The notes beneath the pieces were generated by a model. That model was not told the origin of the DNA and searched no databases. It saw only the letters and a list, made by a program, of their open reading frames with translations. The translations under genes were made by a program, and so were the position numbers. From the NCBI GenBank assembly GCA_028554755.1, contig JAPTOF010000025.1:6683501-6747500 (forward strand): DNA of 64,000 nt. Direction: 5' to 3'. This stretch comes from Cordia subcordata (lineage: Eukaryota; Streptophyta; Magnoliopsida; Boraginales; Cordiaceae). How positions within the stretch are numbered: the first letter of the stretch is position 1; every line of letters starts with the position of its first letter. Below, piece by piece: positions 33,519-44,445 of the stretch.

Positions 33519-35401
33519 ATAGAACATTTTCATCTAGGGTTAGAAAGCACGTTTCCCATGTTGCATGCATTAGACCTATCTTTGACCTATGGGGAAAGTG
33601 TGTTCCTAGCCCTTGATTATGAGAAGAAGGCATTGAGGTGGCTAATTAAAGAGCAAGCGGGACATGATTTTTCACGTTTGAGAATGCTTCATTCCACACT
33701 TGCATGCTCATTTGATATTTCGGGGTGGGATCTTGAAAAAGGGTGCATCATGCATTTATTGCCCCAACCTTTAGTGCATGACCCTTTTCCCTCTACGTTT
33801 TGTGCTTTGATGATTATTTGGCAATTTGTGCCACGCAACTTTAAACATGTTTTACTCTAACATTGGCGCTTGACTGAAGGCGTTAAATTCAACGCTACTA
33901 GGAGGCACCCTAGGCTTGTTCATATTTTTCTTGATTTTCTTGTATTTATTTGCCTTTGCCTTTGTATATAGTAGATTAGTTTTCTTGTACTTATTCCTGC
34001 TTTGTACATAATAGATTAGATTGCTTTTGTTTATCTTACCTTTTTATATTTTAGGCTTTCTTTTATTTATTTTCATTCTTAGTAGGTTAGATTTTTACTC
34101 CTTTGCTTGTTCTTGCTCCTTTTCTTCATTTGTGCATCAATCCCTTACCCCGTGTTTAAATCCTTGTTTATCATTTCAAATATCAATGTGAGCTTGCATA
34201 GCATATCTTCTAATCTCTTCTTTGTTTTTTGAGCATTAGTGCTTTCCACAAAAGATAGAGGCTAGTAGATCATTGGATTGTCTTTGCCATTTGCGGATTA
34301 CATGGAAACAAGGTTGTATCTATCCATCTTTTACTTGTCCTTATCTATCCTTCTCTGCATTCCCCACATGTGTTTCATGTTGATTGCTTGTCGTGTGGTT
34401 TTGTGATTTTTGCTTGAGGACAAGCAAAGTTTAGGTTTGGGGTTGTGGTTGCTTATTTATTGTTTATATCATATCTGGGATAGATTTGCTTGCCATATCT
34501 TATTTTTGCTTAAAATGTGTTCAAAAGTTTCAATTTTTTGCATTTTTTGAGTTAGTTTATCTCCACGTTGGTTGGAGAGTTGGCTTTTGATATTGACTTA
34601 ATTGATTGGAGAAGATGAGGGTGTATTGTGGGAAGTAAATGGAGTGTAGGGTATGACCTAGAATTTGAAGAGAATCCTTTTGAAAACAGTGGGGAGTGAG
34701 CATTTCTAAGAATACACCTTGTAGTTTCCCCATAACTTGATTGAAAAAAAAAGTGTTTTTAAAGGGTTGTTGATATGAGTACCCATTCCTTGATTGGTTC
34801 TTTTAGTGTGCCTTAGCCTCTTCTTTATCCTTTCTTTTTGTTCTATTTATGTATTGAGAAAAAGTGCAAAAAAAATGAAAAATGCAAAAATAAAAAAAAT
34901 GATAAAAAAAAGAGAAAAAGCCAAAAGGCAAAAAAAAGATTGAAAAGTGAAGTATGTTGAATAAGTGTCAAGTGACATAATGTCAATTTGACACAAGTAT
35001 CTCTTTTGTTTATTTTTATGTATTGTGGATAAGGCTCTTACGTCAATGTGAGCCATTGTGATGTATCTTTTCTTTCTTGTATCTTTGAGGCAAAGTGCAT
35101 ATTGGAAGGCCATGTTAGTTAATAGAGCACGAAGTATCAATATCTCGAGTGTGTGAGTTGGAACCTAAGTTTGTAGTGGTTCTAGCTACTTGGTGACATT
35201 CCCAAGAGGTATGAGACCCCGTGTGATTGAAAGGAGGATCTGAAAAAGACTAGGGAAGCCCTTACATGAAGGAATGATCCCTTGTACCCCTTGGATGTGA
35301 AAAGATAACAAGTCAATGCAATTCGCAACTCTTTGAAAAGCATGAGGATAGACTTCATTTAGGCTTGCTTGAGGACAAGCAAAGGGTAGGTTTGGGGGTG
35401 T
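33519..35401 (+). other. non-coding internal region of the gypsy derivative
   Basis: A 100-codon open frame (33558-33860) has no recognised domain and is probably a pol or 3' ORF leftover. The motif GAGGACAAGCAAAG followed by TAGGTTTGGGG occurs twice, at 34417-34442 and 35371-35397. The second, directly before the LTR, is the functional polypurine tract; the first looks like an extra copy. Confidence 0.55.
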
Positions 35402-37014
35402 TGATGTGTGTCATTTGTGCGTGTTTGCATCTAGTTTTTGCATGCACATTTAAGGGTGTTTAAAGTATAATTGAGTGCACTTAGTACAAAGTTTATGCAT
35501 ATTTGTTAATATTTGTACATAATGTATTTAGGTGCATAAATACTATAGCAAGTGTTATATTCCATGTTTTAGGAGTGTTTTGGAAGGGTTGAAGCTTATG
35601 CGAGGAAGAAATGAGCTAACGGATGAAGACCGGAAGAAAAGAAATAAAGAAAAGATCATTCTGATCCAGCCGGTCGACTTAGAAGAAAAGCCAGTCGACT
35701 GTCTAGGTTGACCGGCCGCTCCAGAGAATAAAAGATTTGAAGCCGGTTGAGTTCCTCAAGAAGCCAGTCGACCGGCCATTCCAGAGAGCATCATGATTTA
35801 AGCCGGTCGAGCAAGAAAGAGGAGCCGGCCGATCGGCTTTGGGCTGAAGAAATCTATAAAAAGCTCGTTTCTGCTCATTTTCAAAGGAGGAACTTTTATT
35901 TCTTAAATCCTAATAAACCCTCACCCTTTACCCACTTCACAAAACACCTTAAACCACCATCTAAACCCCACACCAAGCTAGGATTGAAGCATTAAACAAA
36001 GATTTGAAGGATTTGTACAGATTTGGAAGGAAGAATTTAAGGAAGTTCTTCTTGTTCTTTCTCTATTTCTTGTAAATATGTTGCTAGATTAGGCTAGATT
36101 TAGGGTTGATTGTTGTTGTATATTAGATTAGGGCTTTAAATAATGGATTTGTTTAGATCTTTGGCTCTTAATATATGTTTATTTATATAAATCTATGGCA
36201 TGATTCAATATGTCTATGTATTGGAAATCAAACATGTCTATGTGTTTGTAAAAATGCCTAAGTGAATATGCATGTGTTATTTGTGCTTCAAATGCTCTTA
36301 TCTACTTATATGGGTGATGTGATTGTGCTTAATCTCATTGATTTGCTTAGTAGAGTAAGCTTTAGCTTTAAATCCAGCTAATAGGTTACATGTTATGCTT
36401 AGTCGAGTTTAGGTGCTAGTCCTTGGCTTTAAATCCAGCCAAGCGGATAAGTTAACCTAGATAGAGTATCCGTCACCTACGTTAGTGCTGGTTAATCGAG
36501 CCTTAATGTCACGTAGTGTTTAGGTACTAGTCATTGGCTTTAAATCCAGCCAAGAGGATAAGTTCTAAGCACGGATTGCGTAGGCTAGGAGGGATTGGCC
36601 CTTAGCTTTAAATCCAGCTAACGGGTTGAACCATTAGTATTGGTTAACAGAGCCCCCGATTAACACAACGGCAATAGAAGTCCCGAGCCTTAGATAGACA
36701 TCATCTATTATCATAGCCCAAGTCTTATTGCAATGCAATCACCCTAGGTCCCCTTCTTCTTTATTAGTGTTTCCTTCCTTAGTTTGGCTCCTTTAAGTTC
36801 CTCCATAGATTAGTTTTTATTTTCCTTTTTCCGAGCTCCCTTCCATCCCAATGTAAGTACACACACGCAAGTAGCTAGTTTAAGGCACCCGAGCACATAG
36901 AGACTAAACTAAGGTAGCCTCCCTGTGGATTCGACCCTGCACTTGCACACACTGTACTACACATGTCCCGTGCACTTGCGGGCTATTTAGGCTTGTGCTC
37001 AAATAGCGATATCA
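35402..37014 (+). repeat. 3' LTR of the gypsy derivative
   Basis: Layout: TGATGTGTGTC start; GGTCGACC palindromes (35668-35840); TATA box AATCTATAAAAAGC (35850-35863); GGCTTTAAATCCAGCCAA-type repeats (four at about 36360-36615); a terminal block with GGTAGCCTCCCTGTGG, TGCACACACT, and the end GATATCA. The same landmarks in reverse order identify 7406-9185 as a related solo LTR. Confidence 0.83.
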
Positions 37015-37019
37015 AAGAC

Positions 37020-39235
37020 TCTTTAGGAATAAAGCATCGCAAGAAGAGAGTTTTTATGTAAGGTGTTGAACCAGATTAGCCATGTCGACTATGGTGGTTG
37101 GAGTATTTCCATCAATGTGCTAAAAGGTCACAACTGTACGAAGTGATAATGGTGGTATTCTCAGGCAATGATTGATAATTGAGAAGTGTAGATACCTTTA
37201 TTAGACTACAAAAAGCTTTTAGTGGTTGTGTTGTAGAATGAGGTGGCTAGAGGTAATAGTAGGAAAAGCTTAAAGGTGGCTACTATGGTGTACACGATGA
37301 ACAGTTGTAGTGTAACTAATTGTTGATTGAAGCACATGTTGGAGTTTGTTGAAGGACAAGGGACACGATGGAGCCGGGCGATTATGGAATTAAAGGCTAC
37401 ATCTTTTTTTAATTGTGGCTCTGATCATGGAGGCTTGTGGTTTGTTGAGCTACACTAACGGGTAAGAAAGACAACTTTGGTCGTGATCTCGTGCTTTGCG
37501 TTCAGGTAGGTACGGTAAGCTTTATCTGACCATGGCCATTGATTTATGATGTGATGATCAAGGTTGAAGTAGGTTTGGTGTTTTATAATATAAAGAAGAA
37601 TGGTACAACAATGATTGATTAGGCATTATATCAGCAATGATTTAGTGATTTGCATGCACACAACTTTTTGTGATCTTACCTTACTTGAACTTTGACGTCG
37701 TACATGTTTTAGGATGTTGTTGACTATCATCGAAGATTTAACTTTTGATTATGGTTGACAAGAGGTGTTTTAAACATTTTTGACATTTTAGGTCAAAATT
37801 TGTAGTTTGTTCTATCAAATTCCAAGTGGAAATGTGTGTTTGAAGTGAACGAAGATAATGTTTTAACTTTGTAGAAGTTTAAAAATTGAGAGATTGATGG
37901 ATGGACGATTGGGTCTTTTGAGAAGTACAATCATGGCTGACATATTTGCATTGTGGAGAAGTGATGAAGACACTTTATGCTTGTGGCATCATAGGCTAAA
38001 TGTAAGAGAATGAATGATTGTTAAGAACTAATGGGTTTTTCTTGTAGAGAAAAGATAGATAGGCTCATATAGGTAAGTGTGTGTCTTTAGTAAGTAGAAT
38101 AAGGCCTACGTTAATAGAGCAGTCATGTGGGTTCCTTCTGAAAGTAGTAATCACTTGAGTAGATTGCACATTTGCAAGTTATCGATAGCACTCTGAAAAT
38201 GGTGGCCTTTTTAACAAGTTGTTGAGTGAGAGATGGCAATTGAAACTAAATGGTGAGTATCTTGAGAATGAGTAATGTTGGAAGATTCTTGCAAAGAGTT
38301 TGGATAAAACTCTTCGAGAGAAAGCTATTTGTGCTTTTTTGGTGCTACTTGAGTTAGAGATTTGAGATTTGGTCTATTGAATGGCATGCGACTAGGTGAT
38401 TTGATCTCTATCCATACATATTTGGATGACTTCTCAGCGTGGTGTTTACTGTCGACTTGCTCTATTTGCTCGCTTGGAAGATTACAAGTTAAGACTGAGA
38501 GTAATGCATGCGAAGGATAAGGTTGTCCACCACATTGTACATAATTCTCCAAGGTTATCAACATAAGTGTATGACCATTAAAGACTGAGAGATAGTAGCT
38601 AGTTCATATCATAGAATAGAGGTACAAGTGAAGCAGGGTGTTGAAGCTTCAAGAGTTTCATGTAGTTGTATGTCAGTCTTAGTAACTTGATAGATGGAGA
38701 TATATGTGATATGTATCTTAAGAATTGATTTAGACTATAATTCCATGGAGTTGGTAGAGTTATTTTTAGAAGCTTTAGAAGGTGGTCTCGGATATGGCCA
38801 GGGTAGTTTAAATCAAACTAACTCAATAGGCTGCTAAGTGGGTCTCAAGGATGCGTACAATATGGCAATAAATGAAAAGTGGATGAGTTAAAGGATCTCG
38901 ATGATATGAAGTATTGCAATGAAGGTTTATGTGGTGTCTTTTACAAGGATAGGTGTTCCTGAGCCAAAGCTACAATGGTTAGGTCATTGGTCCTAGTGGT
39001 GATGAGATTTAGTGATAAATTTTATAGGGTGCTACGAAGTAAAGGCAAAGGATCTTCGCATTTGCGAGTCTGTGAATTAGATAGGTCTTCTGATTTCTAT
39101 GATGCACTTATTTGGCCTTTCACTTGTGGACAATGTATATAGTGACGATGGGACACTATAAGGACATCGGAGAGATAGTGAACAAGCTCCTCAGATCATT
39201 GCGGGGCATTGTAGATATTGGTCAATGGTCAGATT
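37020..39235 (+). pseudogene. degenerate retrotransposon interior, probably copia
   Basis: No frame is open for long. Plus-strand LWHHRL at 37981-37998, preceded by DEDTLC, resembles the copia pre-integrase 'LWH.RLGH' motif. The segment starts where the copia leader (32820-33122) resumes after the gypsy derivative and ends at a TGTTGGGATT LTR start. I cannot order the remaining domains reliably. Confidence 0.35.
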
Positions 39236-39785
39236 GTTGGGATTGTATACCCTAAAAACACTTGTGAATGATATTTGCTAGATACTGAAAATATTACATT
39301 CATGATAGATTCTTTTCATTGTGTATAAATGTAATATGTAAAGGTCCAATGGTATAAACAAAAGACTTGGGTGCATATTGAGGCCGGATGTATTATAAGC
39401 CCAAGTCCAACTTTAATGATATCATGAACTAGTCCATAATCGGATGGTAGAGTTGAATGCTCTACAAGAATAAGGTTATAGTGGGTCAATCTCCTTAGCA
39501 AGGTGATCTAATGCTTTTCCAGACTTTTCTTCCTAGTACATCTATCATATATCGTAAAGGACCACTGCCAGTATGTCTTTTGAAAATCGTACCATCAAAG
39601 ATAGAAGACAGTATATTCACTGTTACCAAGTGACTAATGCTCTTAATCTTGAGCATGTGTGGATGAGTTAACGAAGTTGGAGTGTAATACTTTGATGTAC
39701 AATGGGAGATATCTCAATGTGAGTAGGTTATTTGCCCTATACGTTGCATGTTGTATTTTAACTAGTTAGGACATCCATATGCTAT
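39236..39785 (+). repeat. LTR-like segment, TGTTGGGATT family
   Basis: Starts TGTTGGGATTGTATACCCT and shares with the reverse complement of 26133-28011 the blocks ATAATCGGATGGTAG, GACCACT and CGTACCAT, and an AAGTG..TAATGCT..TAATCTTGA block. It is cut or abutted by the miniature SIRE element at 39786. Confidence 0.5.
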
Positions 39786-39801
39786 TGTTAGCATTACTAA
39801 G

Positions 39802-39830
39802 CTATATATATATATGTGTGTGTGTGTTTT
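39802..39830. repeat. (TA)n(TG)n microsatellite
   Basis: About seven TA and seven TG units within the left LTR of the miniature SIRE element. Confidence 0.85.
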
Positions 39831-40399
39831 GATGATAATGTGATAAGATGTTATATTGATTATAAGATAAATGTGATGAATATTGGTTGATGAATTGTGA
39901 TCACGTTGAATGATTGAATATATGAAATAGTGCCTTGAATGAATGGTTATTAGAATTGATGATTTGTAGACTCTACGCTTTCACATATACTAATGTGTTT
40001 GTTGAATCTTTGAGAAAGCTTTGATCCTAATTGCCATAGAGATCATTTGTCATTCATATAGAATTTTCAAGTCAAAGAATTTAATCGTGGAATATCTTGA
40101 ATACTTGAAGAGAAAGGGTGACATAAGGAAATGTTAAGCCAACCTTTCAAAAGCAAGGGATTATTCTAGTGGAGATTATTTGAAATTCTCAAGTAGGAAA
40201 ACTCAAGGAGTAGATGTGGGCTTGTAGAAAACCACTATAAATCTTGGGTGTTCACTTTTGCTTGCTTTGATTTTGATTTTTATTCCGTTATTATATTCTA
40301 CACTAAGTGTTCGATAAAAAGCCTCGAACACTAATTAACGTTCAATAGAGTTTCATTACACCTTATTCAGCCTCCTAAAATGCATTTACCACTAATAAG

Positions 40400-40411
40400 T
40401 GGTATCTAGAG
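40400..40411 (+). other. primer-binding site
   Basis: TGGTATCTAGAG, two bases after the left LTR, a diverged tRNA-Met site. Confidence 0.65.
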
Positions 40412-40451
40412 TTAGGGCTTCATGAAAGATTAACATCTAGTGAGGTGATCG

Positions 40452-40735
40452 ATGGCAAATAGGTCATCATTTGATGAAAGATTTTCACCATTCAAGCCTT
40501 TGAGGTTTGATGGAGTCGAACTACTCATATTGGAGACATATAATGGAATCTATATTCAATTGACTCCAAGCTTTTTGGACATTGGTTAAAAATGGTCCAT
40601 ATGTTCCAAGGAAGACCAATGGTGATGGCATGGTCATGATCAAGAAGAAGAATGGACCCACGTATGAAGACAAGGCCATGATGACCAAGAACTTTATTTC
40701 ATTTCACTTTCCTACTCCACTTAATTCTTAGAACA
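40452..40735 (+). pseudogene. SIRE-type gag N-terminal fragment
   Basis: Starts ATGGCAAATAGG: MANRSSFDERFSPFKPLRFDG. Then, with frameshifts, a 'YSYWRHIME'-like block, LVKNGPYVPRKTNGDGM and KKKNGPTYEDKAMMTKN, corresponding to the 'PP.FDG.NY.YWK.RM..F...V...GP..P' start of SIRE gag. Capsid core, nucleocapsid and all of pol are absent. Confidence 0.6.
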
Positions 40736-42483
40736 ATTTCTTTGATGTTTTTTGTACACTGTTTCATTTCACTTGCATATTCTCATCTTTTCATACTATT
40801 GTGATGGTTGATTAATAGAACAATGCAAGGTAGTTTAGTTGGTTAGACAATGACTTATATTCTTGATTCATTTAGCAACTTGAATGGATGATGAATGCTT
40901 TATACTACTCTATATGGATAAGTGTTTTGATTATGTCAAAAAGGGGAGAAGAGATATTTATTCTTGATTGATATTTATACTTGATTTATAGATGTTGTTG
41001 TGAAACATTGTTATGTTGCTTTGAGCTTAATTATCATATTTTTGTGCATATATTAAGGGGAAGTCATGCCTATTGAAGACCTAAATGTTTGAATGACAAC
41101 TCTGTATGTTGTAAGAGGGAGTGTTGCCTCTTAAAGACTCCATCAGATTGTGCTTAAAAGTGTTATATCTTCAATTCAAACATGTTTGGTTTGTCATCAT
41201 AAAAAAGAAAGAAGTGCTAGTAGAATGTGTTCTGATGATGATTGTTTATATGATGTTTGACTCATGTGCTTAAAATGATAATATGCTTTACTTTGAGTTG
41301 TCAGTCGAAAAGTGAGGTGTATGAGCTCCATGGAATATCAAATGTCAAAATAGCTCATTCGCTTCTAAGTCTTGGAATTCAAATTGAAGATCGTTTGAAA
41401 ACTTGAACTGAAGGGATGACAACGAAAGGATAAGGGATGCAGACGTATATTTTCTTGGTAAGATTGCCTCTTATGTGTGTTCTTTGATGTTTTGCTTAAA
41501 TTCATATGCACACAAATGATAAAAGTCATTTGCACTACCTTGGGCATGTTAAAAGGTTTTCAAAAGGTTTATTTTACTTAGAAAGTGTTTGGAACAAAAT
41601 TGAATTCAACAAGTTTTAGAAAAAGTGTCTAATAGGCGAGGCATGCAAGCAACATATGTCCCTAACCTCAACTATCGATGGGACTAGATAAGATATGGGT
41701 ATGGCATCATGTCAAACTGCATGGAAGCTTGGTGGACTCATTAGAAGACATGAAGTTCTCAAGCAGATGAGGCTTTCGGGCAACCACCACAAGGTGTACC
41801 TTGACCACTAGTGGCTCCATATTTGAAAATCTTATCTGAAACTACACATTTTTCCAAAATCTTCTTGGTTTTATCCAATCTTAACGTTCTAAAATTTGAA
41901 ATTTGAAATTTGAAATTACGTATGTGTCTAACACCTATTATTAGGTCTTGTGCATATAAATTCACTCTATACGGACCAAAAACATAACAATCATTGATTA
42001 GAGACACACCTGTCTAGGCAATCATTAAAGCTATCATTATCACATTATTCTATCAGCTTTTTGAGCTTAAAGTTGTCAGCTCTCTACTTAAATATTCTTG
42101 TGATTATTTTCTTTGTAGTTGGGTTTTGAGTGTGACAAAAAGGCTAAAAGAGTATAGTGTTTGGGAAAATTTTTTAGATTGGGTAGAACCTAAGATGTTG
42201 TAACTTTGTTTGTGCTAAGCCAACTTTTGACAAGCAACGTTTTATTCTAGTGGAGATTATTCGAAATTCTCAAGTGAGGAAGCTTGAGGAGTGGATGTAG
42301 GCCTCTGTTAAACCACTATAAATCTTTGGTGTTCATTTTTGCTTGCTTTATTGTCAATTTTCATTACATTATTGTATTCTATGCCAAGTGTTCAATAAAA
42401 AAGCCTCAAATTCTGATTAACACTCAAAAGAGGTTCAATACACTTTATTAACCCTCTCCTCCAAGGTGTATTTGACACTAACA

Positions 42484-43594
42484 CTAGACAAAGTGGTTAT
42501 ACCGGGAGCTGTAGTTAACCCTATATCAGGTAGCCTCATTGGCATCGATTGAGAGACATTTGCACTAACCATCTCATTCACAGTGCCATTATCTCTATTT
42601 TCATGTATAGACTTACTTCAAGTCTCTATCTTCTAAAGGATCCTATTGTGGGTGCCAAATTTATTTGTCGGTCATAAACAAATTTAATGAGAATCTCCTT
42701 GTTTGGGTCAATCCTTATGCGGCTACCCTAGCTAGACCCTACTTTGGGCCTTGACCTTATTGTGAAAGGCCTCAAGCTACTAAGGCTGGCCTTTAAACAA
42801 GCCTCAAGTCCCTACGAGAAGTCGAGGAGTCCACTTAAAACCTTGTGTTCTTATCTTTTTAGCTGAATAAACCATTACGAGAAAGAAAGGCATTTAGAAA
42901 GAATCAAGTAGTGTCATTACTATTGAAATCTCCATCGTACAAGGAAAGAACTACTTGATTGATTATAGCTACAGTATTAAGTTAAGTTAAACTACTGATA
43001 ACTACTTGTAAGAGAGTAAAATTACACTAAAAAAGTGAGATAAATCTATGCTATGAACTATGCTAATTATGCTATGGCTAAACTAAATTAGGCTACGTTA
43101 CCACTATTTTACGCTAGGCTACACTAGCAAGGAATGTAAAGTAAAGCAAAATTTGTAAAGATTGATAAGAAATGTGATCATCGGATGCTTTGCCCAGCCT
43201 CATTTCTTCCCTTATATAGTAGTTGCAATCTTGTAACTGAATATAACCACTTGTGTTATTCTTTGTTTTGTGCCCATGATCTCTCGGCAACTCCTCCTTA
43301 ACGAGCCAACTTGGTAACCATTATAGCTGTCTCTAACTATATCGGATTGTGCCCTCAAAGCTCTTTTTATACCTTCTCGAGCCAGTTTCTAGAGCCTATA
43401 GCTCTTTTGAACCTTGAAACACATGCTTCAAACCCTTTGAGTTTTTGACCTCTGAAGTATTGTGCTTCAAACTTAGGATGCGACAACATCAACCTTAGGT
43501 GACACATGAAATGCCACTCAGTAAGTTTTGCTTACATGTCCAGATTACATTTAATGCTACGTCATAATTATTTTTTTAGTGATAACAAATGTTA
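42484..43594 (-). mobile_element. Ty3/gypsy 5' LTR with PBS and leader, truncated
   Basis: On the minus strand the LTR runs TGTTAACATTTGTTATCAC (from 43594) to GACCGACA (ending 42666, 929 bp), with a TATA box ACTATATAAGGG near 43209-43221. Seven bases further the PBS reads TTTGGCACCCACAATAGG (about 42659-42642), the TTGGCACC-type site of plant gypsy elements. The leader (42484-42641) is cut off on the left by the miniature SIRE element. Confidence 0.6.
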
Positions 43595-43953
43595 ACATCC
43601 TTCCTATTGGAAATTTAGTGTGCACTAACCTGCAAAACATTGGTGTTCAATGAAAAAAAAAGAAAGGACAAAGAAAAATGTCTCCAGCAAGACCGAACTT
43701 TCCAGTTTCTTCGTTCAACAACTGAATCTCAATTTCGACAAAATGGAAAATGTTGAGTTCCTGATTATTAGAACAGGTCATACTATCTTGGTAATGTAAA
43801 ATATTAATCAAAATTCGTTAAATATCGGAAGAAAGTATTATTGCATCCATTTACGGCTTTATTACTCACCTTTTGAAGTTAGTTTGCTCAGGAACTGTGT
43901 TTGTTTAGCCTTCCTAATAAACTTGTCACCTTTTGGGTACTCCACCAACGATT

Positions 43954-43956
<3 letters not shown>

Positions 43957-44003
<47 letters not shown>
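43957..44003. repeat. (TA)n microsatellite
   Basis: About 23 perfect TA units, about 440 bases beyond the stop codon of the ALMT gene. Confidence 0.93.
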
Positions 44004-44004
<1 letters not shown>

Positions 44005-44445
44005 TTTCTTTGGACGTTGTGAATTGATGTGTTTGCCATCTTTTAGGACCCTCCACCAAAGAGGATATTATTATATTTTTCGTGGAAATTGTGCAGCATA
44101 CACAACGTAATAAAATTATTCCCAGCTTGATTCTGCTGTAATGGAAGTGCACATCAATGCCACTAGTTAGTGCCCTATGTTGTTGCCAAGCAATATAATC
44201 TCGCCAAGGCAAGCGATTAGTGGAAAAATATGACAAGAAATTAAGGGTAACCCCTCATGTAATGTTTAATATTACTTCAAAATTCATGTATAAATGAGGG
44301 ATAGTTTTAATCTGTTTCCTATACAATATGTATTTCCAATGTCGTGATCCCCTTTAGATATGTATATCTAGAAGTTGGATGCTGTTATTTGGGAAGAGAA
44401 ATCATGAAGCACGCGCAATCGAGTGAGGGAGTGATGATATTGAAC

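Larger units (their letters stand above)
33123..37014 (+). mobile_element. Ty3/gypsy-like deletion derivative, TSD AAGAC
   Basis: Flanked by AAGAC (33118-33122 and 37015-37019). The right LTR is full length (35402-37014, 1613 bp, TGATG...TATCA). The left LTR keeps only its first 396 bases (33123-33518) before passing directly into 3' internal sequence. The interior (33519-35401) has no gag or pol. It contains ACATTGGCGCTTGACTG with GGAGGCACCC (about 33859-33911), typical of the 3' region of Athila/Tat-type elements, an A-rich tract (34860-34940), and a PPT. A large deletion removed the rest of the left LTR, PBS and coding region after or during insertion. It interrupts a copia leader. Confidence 0.85.
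39786..42483 (+). mobile_element. miniature SIRE-like copia derivative
   Basis: Two related LTRs (39786-40397 and 41215-42483) start TGTTAG/TGCTAG and end CACTAATA/CACTAACA. They flank only about 820 bases: a PBS, a gag start, and a 3' non-coding region with the SIRE signature TATGTCAAAAAGGGGAGAAG (40935-40954). The shared LTR tail CAAGTGTTCAATAAAAA/TTCGATAAAAA holds the poly(A) signal. The left LTR lacks about 650 bases of the right one. Clean TSDs were not seen. Confidence 0.68.

Noticed and set aside
33558..33860. 100-codon open frame inside the gypsy derivative
   Set aside because: No domain recognised; it lies in the 3' region of a deleted element, so it is described there but not called as a gene.
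34847..35140. 97-codon minus-strand Phe-rich frame
   Set aside because: It is the complement of the A-rich tract in the gypsy derivative's 3' region and has no protein-like features apart from homopolymers.
37129..37156. Integrase-like TVRSDNGG reading in the degenerate region
   Set aside because: It lies before the LWHHRL pre-integrase-like motif at 37981, the wrong order for copia pol, so it may be chance.
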